Assembly (NCBI RefSeq): GCF_003269035.1
Contig: NZ_QLTK01000008.1
Span: forward strand, 124,001-188,000
Direction of reading: 5' to 3'
Length of the DNA: 64,000 bases
From: Paraburkholderia bryophila
Lineage (GTDB): Bacteria > Pseudomonadota > Gammaproteobacteria > Burkholderiales > Burkholderiaceae
Part shown: piece by piece, positions 57,635-64,000 of the stretch
Numbering within the stretch: the stretch's first letter is position 1
How the letters are laid out: every line of letters begins with the position of its first letter
Notes under the pieces: model-generated
What the model saw: the letters and a program-made list of their open reading frames with translations, nothing else
Told to the model about the DNA's origin: nothing
The model's database searches: none
Position numbers and translations under genes: made by a program

Positions 57635-57735
57635 AGCAATTTCCCGCTACGTTAGTAGTACAAACTGAATTTATTGTCTGTCCATCCGCGAGAGCAGGAT
57701 GGACTACCGTGTTGTGCTGACGCCGTGACGGGCGA

Positions 57736-60444
57736 TCAGGTCATGTCGAGTCGGGCCGGATCGATGCAGTACAGGCGGGTGAGGTGGCCGCCCGGCACGC
57801 GCACCATCGCCGAGCGCTTGCCGCCCTTGCCTTCGGTCAGTGCCCCGCACTGGTCCAGCGCCGTCAGCGCGCGGTTGAAGTCGTATCCCTTGATGGCCTC
57901 GCGCAACCCCTCGGACGTGAAAAGGTAGCTGCGCGCACCTTCGCGGATACGCCAGTAACCGGCGCGATCGCGGATCGGCACCAGCGGCGCACCGTCCGCA
58001 TCGATATCGGAGAACCGCGCGTCGCCGCAGCGGTCGATGAACGCGGTGATCGACCGCATCACGCCGATGTGTTCGGCACTTTTGCCATGCGTCTCGCGCC
58101 GGTCCTGCCAGGCCCTGAAAGCCTGCCTCGCGGCGGCGACCGGTGCGCCGGCCGACCAGTCCACGATGCCGAACTCGATCGCCAGCTCTCCCGCGAGCGC
58201 GGTCAGGGCGAGTACGCGCGCCGCGCGTCGTTCCTGCCCGTCCGGTGCGTCGAACTGTGTGAGCAGCTCTTGCAGGCGGGCATTCAGCTCGACGCCTTGC
58301 GCCCGCAGAGCGGCCATCTTCCGTACAAACTCGCGGCCTGCGTGGCCGTAGTGCTTCGCCGCTGCGTCGCGCAGTGCGTCGGCGATCCGGGCGCCTGAAT
58401 CCATGCCCCTGAGGTCGTCAAACAGACCGTATCGGCCGGTCACAGGAAGGTCCAGAATCCGCAGTGCCTGCCCGGCTTTCGACTCGATGCCGCCGGCCTC
58501 AATGCGGGCGATGATCGTCGTTTCGCCGGTCGAAAGTACGAACACGCGCCACTGCGCAGCCTTGCGTGCCTCGCCGTGTTTGTTCGCGCGGCTCTTGCCC
58601 GTTCCGTTCGCGAGCGCATACGACGCCTCATAGAGGTCACGCGGCGCGACTTCGCCGATCTCATCGAGCGCGAGCAACGTATCGGTGTGCATCGTGCCCG
58701 CGCCTTCCAGGCCGTTCGCCGTCGCGCGCCACTGACGCCGGAACGACTGGCCGCCCCATACCGAAATGCCTGCAACCAGGGCGGTCGTCTTGCCGGTGCT
58801 GGAGTCGCCATAGATGTGCAGTCCGCCGCCGTCGATCCGTAGTGGATCAAGCAGCACGCCGGCGAAGCCCGCCGCGATGGCGAGCATCAGCATGGGGTTC
58901 CCATTCGCCAGTCCGGCGACGCCGGTCTGCCAGCCGTTCAGCGTACCGGCCACGCCATAAGGCGCGGTACGGCCCGCAGCCTGGAACCAGACGTCGTCCG
59001 CGCCGATGACTTCATCCGGTAGAACGAACGCGCCCTGGTGCCAGCCCGTCAGCGTCGCAGCGCGCATGTGCCGCTTCGGATGCTGGCTGGCGATGTATCG
59101 CAACACCTCGCGCTTCTTGTGCTGCGATATCTCGACGCCGCCGGCGAGCAGCACGCCCAGCGCTTCCGAGCCATCGCCCGCGAGCATTTCGGCGGGCATC
59201 GCCCAGCGCTTCCAGACGCCACGGCGCGACACGTAACGCAACAGGAAACCGTAGTCGTCGTCCTCGCGGTTCGACGTGGTGGCGGCGACATACAGCGGGG
59301 AACAGATCCACTCATCGACCAGTACCGGCTCCTGATCGTCACGCTGCTTGTACGAGTGATACCAGACGCCCGGCTTGCGTGCGACGCTGTCAATCGCCTG
59401 CCACCGGCTGTAGATGCCCCACGATGGCCGGGTGGCCATATCAGGCCACTGGTCCGGCAGGGCCGCCACGATCAGATCGCGCACGGCTTCGATGCCTTGG
59501 GCGCGATGCAGGTCGTTCAGATCCATGCCGGCCGGCGGTACGGCGAGTACACCCTCGACGGCGTTGGCAGCCGCTGTCGCGGACTTCATGCCGGTATTGC
59601 CTGCGGCGCCCGCGTTGCCCTCTGCGTCGTCGTTATCGACCGCGAATACGAGGTCTGCATCCGGATAGCGCTTGCGCATCGTTTCACCGACGCGGCGCAG
59701 ATTGCCTGCATCGAAGGCGATGACTGAGGCACCGCCATTGGCTGCGGTCGCGCTCGCTGCGGTTGCATAACCTTCCGCGATGACGAGGCAGTCAAAGGAG
59801 TTGCCGATGACGTGAAACGAGCCCGCTTTCGCTCCGCCGGGCAGGAATCGTTTCTCGCCCGCCGGGCTGATGAATTCCAGGGACGTGAGCGCGCCGGCCT
59901 CGTTGTATAGCGGGACGATCAGCGCGCCGTCACAGCGCATGGACGCGATCGAGAGCGCGCCGCGATAGACGCGCAGATCGTGCTGAACCACGTCCTTCCG
60001 TGCGAGGTAAGGGTGATCCGCGGAGGCGGCCTGTGCGCCGTTCCAGATCGATACGGCCCGTTCAGCCGCGGTGCTGTGCCTGTCCGCGCGCGCCTTGCCG
60101 GCCGCATCGTCTGCCTGCCGGACTACGGCGGTGCGTTTCGTTTCTCCGGCGGGATGCGTGGCGATGCCTCGGTGACGTTTCGGTTCGAAGCCGTGACGCT
60201 TTGCGAGCTCGAACAGGCTACCGATACGGATGCCGCCGTCGGCATCCAGCGAGCGCCACGTATCGCGTGCCGCGCCGGCATCGTAGCTCGACGCGTTGCT
60301 GCTCCATGTGTTGAACAGCTCGAAGCCTTCGTCGCCGAATTCGTGCTTGATGGCTGCGCCGACGCGCCACCACTCATTGCGCGGCAGGTCGGACGGAATG
60401 GAAGAGAGCGCGAGCTGGACTCGCTCGCGGTCAGTGAACTGCAT
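57736..60444 (-). CDS. P4-alpha-like primase/helicase (PriCT-2, Toprim, DUF927)
   Basis: This 902-residue replication protein of phage/satellite type has, in order, a PriCT-2-like segment (LPRNEWWRVGAAIKHEFGDE, residues about 15-85), and a Toprim primase core (CLVIAEGYATAASATAANGG then DADLVFAVDNDDAEGN, about 215-290). A DUF927 helicase-type ATPase follows (VYVAATT-like start near 350), with Walker A HIYGDSSTGKTTALVA near 545 and Walker B LLALDEIGEVAPRDL near 590. The C-terminal tail may bind origin DNA. ATG 60444 (MQFTDRERVQLALS) overlaps the preceding small gene by 14 bases; an in-frame start at 60507 lies inside that gene. It should initiate replication of the excised element, probably at the nearby iterons. 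Confidence 0.88.
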   Translation of the reverse strand: MQFTDRERVQLALSSIPSDLPRNEWWRVGAAIKHEFGDEGFELFNTWSSNASSYDAGAARDTWRSLDADGGIRIGSLFELAKRHGFEPKRHRGIATHPAGETKRTAVVRQADDAAGKARADRHSTAAERAVSIWNGAQAASADHPYLARKDVVQHDLRVYRGALSIASMRCDGALIVPLYNEAGALTSLEFISPAGEKRFLPGGAKAGSFHVIGNSFDCLVIAEGYATAASATAANGGASVIAFDAGNLRRVGETMRKRYPDADLVFAVDNDDAEGNAGAAGNTGMKSATAAANAVEGVLAVPPAGMDLNDLHRAQGIEAVRDLIVAALPDQWPDMATRPSWGIYSRWQAIDSVARKPGVWYHSYKQRDDQEPVLVDEWICSPLYVAATTSNREDDDYGFLLRYVSRRGVWKRWAMPAEMLAGDGSEALGVLLAGGVEISQHKKREVLRYIASQHPKRHMRAATLTGWHQGAFVLPDEVIGADDVWFQAAGRTAPYGVAGTLNGWQTGVAGLANGNPMLMLAIAAGFAGVLLDPLRIDGGGLHIYGDSSTGKTTALVAGISVWGGQSFRRQWRATANGLEGAGTMHTDTLLALDEIGEVAPRDLYEASYALANGTGKSRANKHGEARKAAQWRVFVLSTGETTIIARIEAGGIESKAGQALRILDLPVTGRYGLFDDLRGMDSGARIADALRDAAAKHYGHAGREFVRKMAALRAQGVELNARLQELLTQFDAPDGQERRAARVLALTALAGELAIEFGIVDWSAGAPVAAARQAFRAWQDRRETHGKSAEHIGVMRSITAFIDRCGDARFSDIDADGAPLVPIRDRAGYWRIREGARSYLFTSEGLREAIKGYDFNRALTALDQCGALTEGKGGKRSAMVRVPGGHLTRLYCIDPARLDMT

Positions 60445-60631
60445 GGCATTCGCCCTCTTCCGTGAGGCGACGGCAGATTTCCGCGAGCGCGAGCGCCGTG
60501 ATTTCAAGCGCGGCGGTGGGGACTTCCTCCGTCAGCGCGGCCAGCGAAATCGCGTGGCGTGCAATCAGCAGAATGTCGCGGCAAAGCGGGGACATGGCTC
60601 GCTGGGCGCGAGCGTGATCATTGAGGGGCAT
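60431..60631 (-). CDS. small hypothetical protein upstream of the primase
   Basis: This 66-residue protein, MPLNDHARAQRAMSPLCRDI then LLIARHAISLAALTEEVPTA, is mostly helical. CTAGGAGCAACC just before the ATG at 60631 is a good ribosome-binding site, and its end overlaps the primase start by 14 bases, indicating translational coupling. The frame remains open upstream to 60823 through the repeat region, but that part is arginine/serine-rich and lacks a start signal. Function unknown; small genes in this place in P4-like elements are often regulators. Confidence 0.65.
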   Translation of the reverse strand: MPLNDHARAQRAMSPLCRDILLIARHAISLAALTEEVPTAALEITALALAEICRRLTEEGECHAVH

Positions 60632-60639
60632 GGTTGCTC

Positions 60640-60969
60640 CTAGACGAGTTGAAGAACCCGACTTCCCGCTGTCAAACGGGGTGGCCGGGCACAAGGCAGG
60701 GTTGACAGACCGGCGTCTAGGAAACCGGCGAGCGCGAGCGCTCCCCCGCCAAGGCCCGACCATAGGAGCGCAAGGCGTGCGGACGAAAAAAAACCGCGCA
60801 GAGGCGGTAGTCCGCCTAGACAAATCCGGCTGTCAAACCGGGGCGCTGTTGTTTCAGCGACAGCCGGAGTATAGAAGCGGGACGCGCCAGCGACAAGAAA
60901 AACTTCCTGCGCCGGATGCGTCGCGAGCGTATGCGCTTGCGCCTGGGTGGAGTGAATGCTGTGCGTCAT
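60640..60969 (-). CDS. questionable 109-codon ORF over the immunity-like leader
   Basis: A frame begins MTHSIHSTQAQAHTLATHPA and ends SRVLQLV, with its stop eight bases before the ATG of the 66-residue gene. It contains RICLGGLPPLRGFF. I have seen similar phrases annotated in many phage islands as small hypothetical proteins. However, the promoter, terminator and repeats described for this region all lie inside the frame, so the conserved feature may be RNA rather than protein. Its AAAGGCAG ribosome-binding site is weak. Either a small protein gene overlaps the RNA region or this is a non-coding frame. Confidence 0.35.
   Translation of the reverse strand: MTHSIHSTQAQAHTLATHPAQEVFLVAGASRFYTPAVAETTAPRFDSRICLGGLPPLRGFFSSARLALLWSGLGGGALALAGFLDAGLSTLPCARPPRLTAGSRVLQLV
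60666..60896 (-). promoter_or_regulatory. P4-type immunity-like leader: promoter, short terminator and three complementary repeats
   Basis: On the minus strand a promoter TTGTCG-N17-TATACT (plus 60896-60891 and 60873-60868) starts a leader toward the primase. Reading leftward there is repeat A (60840-60814, GGTTTGACAGCCGG...GTCTAGG), then hairpin ACCGC-CTCTGC-GCGGT followed by eight T (60808-60786). Next comes repeat B (60721-60700), which is complementary to A and contains CCTAGAC...CCGGTCTGTCAACC, then repeat C (60681-60666), similar to A over CCCCGTTTGACAGC. A and C in one orientation and B inverted, with an early terminator, is the layout of the P4 seqA/seqB/seqC immunity system, in which a short RNA causes premature termination. 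The mechanism here is inferred. Confidence 0.6.
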
Positions 60970-60981
60970 GTCGAACTGCCT

Positions 60982-61287
60982 TTAAGCCGCCGGGTTTGCG
61001 CCGGCGACCGCCGTGCAGGGGCGCCCGGTGCTGGCGTGGCCCAGTTCGTTAGCGGCGACGATGCCGGTTTTCTGCTGGCCCTGCGCGACGATCCATGCGC
61101 GGACTTCCTCCGCGCGCCAGACGACGAGGCGCGAAGACATTCTGATTGGCTGGGGAAACAGGCCGCGTCCCACCAGTTCCCAAAGCGTCGTTCGACCAAT
61201 CGGGAAAACCTGCTGGACCTGCTTGAATCGCATGAAACCCGTTTCCGGGATGGCGACGACTTTCGGCGCGCGAATGGTGGTGTCCAT
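60982..61287 (-). CDS. alpA: AlpA family transcriptional regulator
   Basis: This 101-residue phage regulator has the AlpA winged-helix: MRFKQVQQVFPIGRTTLWEL then VGRGLFPQPIRMSSRLVVWR and AEEVRAWIVAQ. AlpA proteins act as activators or excisionase-like factors in P4-type satellites and cryptic prophages. The extended N-terminus (MDTTIRAPKVVAIPETGF) and a glycine/alanine tail flank the domain. CAGGAACGTTT precedes the ATG. It is the most upstream backbone gene on the minus strand, next to the iteron region. Confidence 0.88.
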   Translation of the reverse strand: MDTTIRAPKVVAIPETGFMRFKQVQQVFPIGRTTLWELVGRGLFPQPIRMSSRLVVWRAEEVRAWIVAQGQQKTGIVAANELGHASTGRPCTAVAGANPAA

Positions 61288-61555
61288 AAACGTTCCTGTG
61301 TGTTCGTTAAGGTTCGGATGCGTTCATGTTCGGGCATGGGGAGGTCGAAGGCGAGCGACGCGGTCTGTACCCGGTCTGGGCACAATTTGGCGTGCCGAAG
61401 CGACCGGATTCGACCATTCCGCGTGATCGCGGCTCGCATCGGAATCGGCGTAACCGGGTTGCGGAAGAGGTCGGCGGGCGGGGGGATGTGCGGGGCGGGA
61501 TTTGGTATCAGGGGAGGGCGTCGGCTCGGTTTCGCGATCGTCTCTCTGATTTTGC
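61288..61555. other. non-coding stretch between alpA and the iterons
   Basis: No supported gene is found. Short GTTCG-type repeats (four copies around 61296-61342) lie before alpA and may bind a regulator. A 98-codon plus-strand frame from 61326 lacks a ribosome-binding site and overlaps the iterons, so I do not accept it. Confidence 0.35.
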
Positions 61556-61783
61556 GGTGCTACAGGTGATACGGGTGATACATCGTTTGTTTTCAACAGC
61601 TTGCCCCGTAGCACCCATGTGATACGCGGTGATACGGGTGCTACAGAGGAGGGCCGGTGTGGTGTGATGGAGATGGCGACTGGTTTGTCTTGTGTAGCAC
61701 CTTGTAGCACCTCTGTAGCACTCAACGATTCGTGCCAAAGCACTGACAAACCGGGGTGTAGCACCTGTAGCACTTGTAGCACC
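61556..61783. repeat. iteron cluster, candidate replication origin of the element
   Basis: At least thirteen copies of an 8-base unit related to GTAGCACC occur in 228 bases. Forward copies lie at 61608, 61694, 61704, 61715, 61758, 61767 and 61776. Inverted GGTGCTAC copies are at 61556 and 61637. Inverted GTGATAC variants are at 61565, 61574, 61618 and 61628. Runs are spaced 9-11 bases, one helical turn. P4 alpha protein binds similar short iterons at its origin, so these are candidate binding sites for the primase/helicase encoded nearby. They are far too short for CRISPR repeats. Confidence 0.7.
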
Positions 61784-61847
61784 CGAATTCAGGTCGCGTG
61801 ACTCTCTTGCTGTCCCCGTGCTGATACGACACGCCGGGTCATCAACA

Positions 61848-61891
61848 ACATTTCAATAATGCTTGAAATGTGGAAATGAATACCCTATTGT
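61848..61891 (+). promoter_or_regulatory. arsR operator dyad and promoter
   Basis: A perfect dyad ACATTTCAA-N6-TTGAAATGT (61848-61871) lies 28 bases before arsR, the expected shape of an ArsR-family operator. It contains the -35 box TTGAAA (61863-61868), followed after 17 bases by TATTGT (61886-61891). ArsR bound here would block polymerase until arsenite or antimonite releases it. Confidence 0.75.
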
Positions 61892-61898
61892 TTGAGCT

Positions 61899-62252
61899 AT
61901 GGACTCAAACCTTGTTGTACGCGCCCTGAGCGCGCTCGCACACGAATCGCGTCTCGCGATCTTCCGCATGCTCGTCGTGGCTGGTCCCGAAGGCCTGCCC
62001 GCAGGAGAAATCGCGCAGCGGCTTGCGCTTTCTCCTTCCAGCCTGTCTTTCCATCTGAAAGATCTGTCGCACACCGAGCTGGTCAAGCCCAGACAGCAGG
62101 GCCGTTTTGTTATCTACACAGCGAACTTTGATGCAATGGTGGGCCTGATCGGGTTTCTGACGGAAAACTGCTGCGCGGGCGCGGCCTGTGCCGTGGACGA
62201 CCTTCCCGATTGCTGCACGAAACCGGCCAAGGCTTCCGATGAGCAGTGCTGA
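61899..62252 (+). CDS. arsR: ArsR family arsenic-responsive repressor
   Basis: This 117-residue winged-helix repressor has the HTH LALSPSSLSFHLKDLSHTEL around 45-65, preceded by LAHESRLAIFRMLVVAGPEG. It lacks the E. coli-type CVCDL site in the recognition helix. Instead, cysteines cluster at the C-terminus (NCCAGAACAVDDLPDCC, ending DEQC), a likely As(III)-binding site of a different layout. The start at 61899 is only eight bases after the predicted -10 box, so the message may be leaderless or nearly so. It is first in the ars operon and its end overlaps acr3 by 14 bases. Confidence 0.9.
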   Translation: MDSNLVVRALSALAHESRLAIFRMLVVAGPEGLPAGEIAQRLALSPSSLSFHLKDLSHTELVKPRQQGRFVIYTANFDAMVGLIGFLTENCCAGAACAVDDLPDCCTKPAKASDEQC

Positions 62253-63324
62253 AACCGCCGACAGCGGCGCACAGCCAGCGATCGGCTCCTTCGAGCGGTA
62301 TCTGACGGTATGGGTCGTCCTCTGCATTGTGGGCGGCATTGTGGCCGGCCAGCTCCTTCCCCAGCTATTTCAGGCAGTCGGCCGCATGGAGGTGGCGCAC
62401 GTTAATCTCCCGGTCGGTGTACTGATCTGGGTAATGATCGTGCCGATGCTGGTCAAGATTGATTTTGGCGCGATGACCCAGGTCAAAAACCAGTGGCGAG
62501 GAATCGGTGTCACGCTGTTTGTGAACTGGATAGTCAAACCCTTCTCGATGGCGCTCCTCGGCTGGATTTTCATTCGGCACGTGTTCGCGCCGTGGCTGCC
62601 CACCGCTCAGATCGATAGCTACATCGCGGGCCTGATACTGCTTGCTGCCGCACCCTGCACAGCGATGGTGTTTGTTTGGTCGCAACTCTGCAAGGGCGAT
62701 CCGTATTTCACCCTGTCGCAAGTCGCGCTCAATGACTCGATCATGATCGTCGCTTTCGCGCCCTTGGTGGCGCTCCTGCTTGGCCTGTCGGCCATTACGG
62801 TCCCATGGGATACGTTGGTCATTTCGGTTGGTCTGTATATCGTTTTTCCGGTCCTCATCGCGCAACTGCTACGCCGCATGCTGCTCTCTCGCGGCGAAAC
62901 TCATTTCCGGCAGACGGTCGCCCGTCTCGGCCCGTATTCGATCGGCGCATTGCTCGTCACGCTTGTCCTGCTGTTTGCCTTCCAGGGGCAGGCGATCGTA
63001 AAGGAGCCGTTCGTTATCGCCATGATCGCGGTGCCGATCCTGATACAGGTGTTTTTTAATTCCGGCCTTGCGTACCTGTTGAACCGGCGGCTGGGCGTGG
63101 CGCACTGTGTTGCGGGGCCGTCCAGTCTGATCGGCGCCAGCAATTTCTTCGAATTGGCGGTCGCTACAGCAATCAGCCTGTTTGGCTTCCACTCGGGCGC
63201 GGCGCTGGCCACGGTGGTCGGCGTGCTGATCGAAGTGCCGGTGATGTTGTTCGTTGTCGGTGTGGTCAACCGCTCGCAGCATTGGTACGAAGCGAAACAC
63301 GGCATCAAGGAGCAGCAAGCATGA
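62239..63324 (+). CDS. acr3: arsenite efflux transporter, ACR3 family
   Basis: This 361-residue inner-membrane protein has about ten transmembrane helices and extrudes arsenite. ACR3 hallmarks include NLPVGVLIWVMIVPMLVKID, the essential cysteine in LLAAAPCTAMVFVWSQLCKG, and VALNDSIMIVAFAPLVALLL. SLIGASNFFELAVATAISLF lies in the C-terminal half. It starts at ATG 62239 inside the end of arsR (14-base overlap) and its stop overlaps the arsC start in an ATGA, so the genes are translationally coupled. Often labelled arsB, but it belongs to the ACR3 family, not the ArsB family. Confidence 0.93.
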   Translation: MSSAETADSGAQPAIGSFERYLTVWVVLCIVGGIVAGQLLPQLFQAVGRMEVAHVNLPVGVLIWVMIVPMLVKIDFGAMTQVKNQWRGIGVTLFVNWIVKPFSMALLGWIFIRHVFAPWLPTAQIDSYIAGLILLAAAPCTAMVFVWSQLCKGDPYFTLSQVALNDSIMIVAFAPLVALLLGLSAITVPWDTLVISVGLYIVFPVLIAQLLRRMLLSRGETHFRQTVARLGPYSIGALLVTLVLLFAFQGQAIVKEPFVIAMIAVPILIQVFFNSGLAYLLNRRLGVAHCVAGPSSLIGASNFFELAVATAISLFGFHSGAALATVVGVLIEVPVMLFVVGVVNRSQHWYEAKHGIKEQQA

Positions 63325-63743
63325 TGGTCACGATTTATCACAATCCCGATTGCGGCACGTCTCGCAATACGCTGGCAATGATCCGCAACGCCGGCATCGA
63401 GCCAGAAATCATCGAGTATCTGCGGGCTCCTCCTGACCGGGAGACGCTGAAGGAGTTGATTTCTCGCGCCGGCCTCACGGTGCGCGCCGCGCTACGTGAA
63501 AAGGGTACGCCCTATGCCGAGCTTGGCCTGAACGATATGTCTTTGAGTGACGAGCAACTGCTCGATGCCATGCTCGAACATCCAGTACTGATCAACCGCC
63601 CGTTTGTCGTCACGCCGCTTGGCGTGCGCCTCTGCCGGCCTTCTGAGGTCGCACTCGACATCCTTCCGGCCGCGCAGAAAGGTCCATTCTCGAAAGAGGA
63701 CGGCGAGCAGGTCGTCGATAGCGAAGGGCGGAGGCTTGTTTAA
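63321..63743 (+). CDS. arsC: arsenate reductase, glutaredoxin-dependent
   Basis: This 140-residue cytoplasmic enzyme reduces arsenate to arsenite for export. It is the E. coli R773 type: TIYHNPDCGTSRNTLAMIRN carries the catalytic cysteine near residue 12-13, and LINRPFVVTPLGVRLCRPSE holds substrate-binding arginines. The end KEDGEQVVDSEGRRLV matches R773 ArsC. Two ATG codons (63321, 63324) are possible; the first gives an ATGA overlap with acr3. Its TAA shares a base with the next start. Confidence 0.95.
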   Translation: MMVTIYHNPDCGTSRNTLAMIRNAGIEPEIIEYLRAPPDRETLKELISRAGLTVRAALREKGTPYAELGLNDMSLSDEQLLDAMLEHPVLINRPFVVTPLGVRLCRPSEVALDILPAAQKGPFSKEDGEQVVDSEGRRLV

Positions 63744-64000
63744 TGATGCAGGATCTGCCTAACGTTAGCGCACTGCACCTCAGCTCGCCCGATCTCCAGA
63801 AGCTCCAGCCGCTAACCGTTTCCCAACACGCGCCACGAATCCTGCTGCTATTCGGCTCGTTACGCCCTACCTCCTACAGCCGGCTGCTCACACTCGAAGC
63901 GGAACGCATCCTGCGCCATTTCGGCGCGGATACGCGGGTGTTTGATCCCCACGGCTTGCCGCTCGTAGACAGCGTGCCGGCCGATCATCCGAAAGTGGTC
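63743..64000 (+). CDS. arsH: ArsH-like NADPH-dependent flavin reductase, 5' part only
   Basis: The frame starts at ATG 63743, overlapping the arsC stop by one base, and runs off the window after 86 codons. The visible part includes PRILLLFGSLRPTSYSRLLT then LEAERILRHFGADTRVFDP and GLPLVDSVPADHPKV, the phosphate-binding loop and start of the flavodoxin-like ArsH fold. ArsH oxidises trivalent organoarsenicals. GGAGGC lies just upstream. It is the fourth gene of the coupled ars operon. Confidence 0.88.
   Translation, partial: MMQDLPNVSALHLSSPDLQKLQPLTVSQHAPRILLLFGSLRPTSYSRLLTLEAERILRHFGADTRVFDPHGLPLVDSVPADHPKVV

Noticed and set aside
61326..61622. 98-codon plus-strand frame between alpA and arsR
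   Set aside because: No ribosome-binding site, ends inside the iterons and has low-complexity arginine/glycine content.
61556..61783. CRISPR array
   Set aside because: Repeat units are 8 bases at 9-11 base spacing in both orientations; there are no spacers of 30 bases and no cas genes nearby.

Overview
The window looks like an origin-proximal stretch of the main chromosome of a Burkholderiaceae betaproteobacterium, most likely Paraburkholderia or a close relative. The basis is the gene order mnmG-rsmG-parA-parB-atpIBEFHAGDC, the high GC content, the wording of the AtpB, AtpF, GcvP and HemE proteins as I know them from Burkholderia, and universal-type parS sites close to parAB. The genus is inference. 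No database search was run, and all family names come from motifs and recalled sequences.

Layout. (1) 1-10.5 kb: two branched-chain-amino-acid-type ABC transport clusters. The first has a binding protein, LivH and LivM, with no ATPase genes in view. It is followed by a putative small RNA with a strong terminator, then a lone binding protein. A close paralogue of that binding protein then heads a second operon of LivH, a fused LivM-LivG and LivF. This operon ends in a terminator whose hairpin is built around a perfect parS site. (2) 10.6-15.1 kb: mnmG (with a second perfect parS inside the coding sequence), rsmG, parA and parB. (3) 15.6-23.6 kb: the complete F1Fo ATP synthase operon with a good sigma70 promoter and a terminator. 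(4) 23.7-40.1 kb: an effector-like orphan, an acyl-CoA synthetase, a candidate minus-strand small RNA, a PheC-like periplasmic protein, hemE, priA (with two DnaA boxes ahead of it), a small membrane protein, trifunctional putA with a PutA-type operator, a lone LivK-type binding protein and a ThDP enzyme. (5) 40.2-48 kb: on the minus strand, gcvT-gcvH-gcvP, an alginate-lyase-like gene and sdaA, headed by a tandem glycine riboswitch and a consensus promoter. This is a glycine to serine to pyruvate disposal route. (6) 48-54 kb: a lipoprotein, a Gfo/Idh/MocA oxidoreductase, Rep helicase, an NTF2-like protein and a dihaem cytochrome c.

(7) 54.2 kb to the right edge: an integrative element inserted at tRNA-Arg(CCG). 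Its minus-strand backbone runs from an AlpA-type regulator through a P4-alpha-like primase/helicase, small unknown genes, a DUF3164 protein and an excisionase-like HTH protein to a tyrosine integrase beside the tRNA. Between alpA and the primase lies a promoter, a short terminator and three related repeats, one of them inverted. This is the architecture expected of a P4-type antisense-RNA immunity region. Just outside alpA is a cluster of about a dozen 8-bp iterons, a candidate replication origin. Beyond it is a plus-strand arsenic operon (arsR-acr3-arsC-arsH) with a clear ArsR-type dyad, probably cargo. No second copy of the tRNA 3' end was seen, so the right boundary lies outside the window or the element is not intact.

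The most interesting parts are the satellite-like element (immunity repeats, iterons, ars cargo), the parS-in-terminator palindrome, the PutA operator/terminator hairpin and two unassigned small-RNA candidates.
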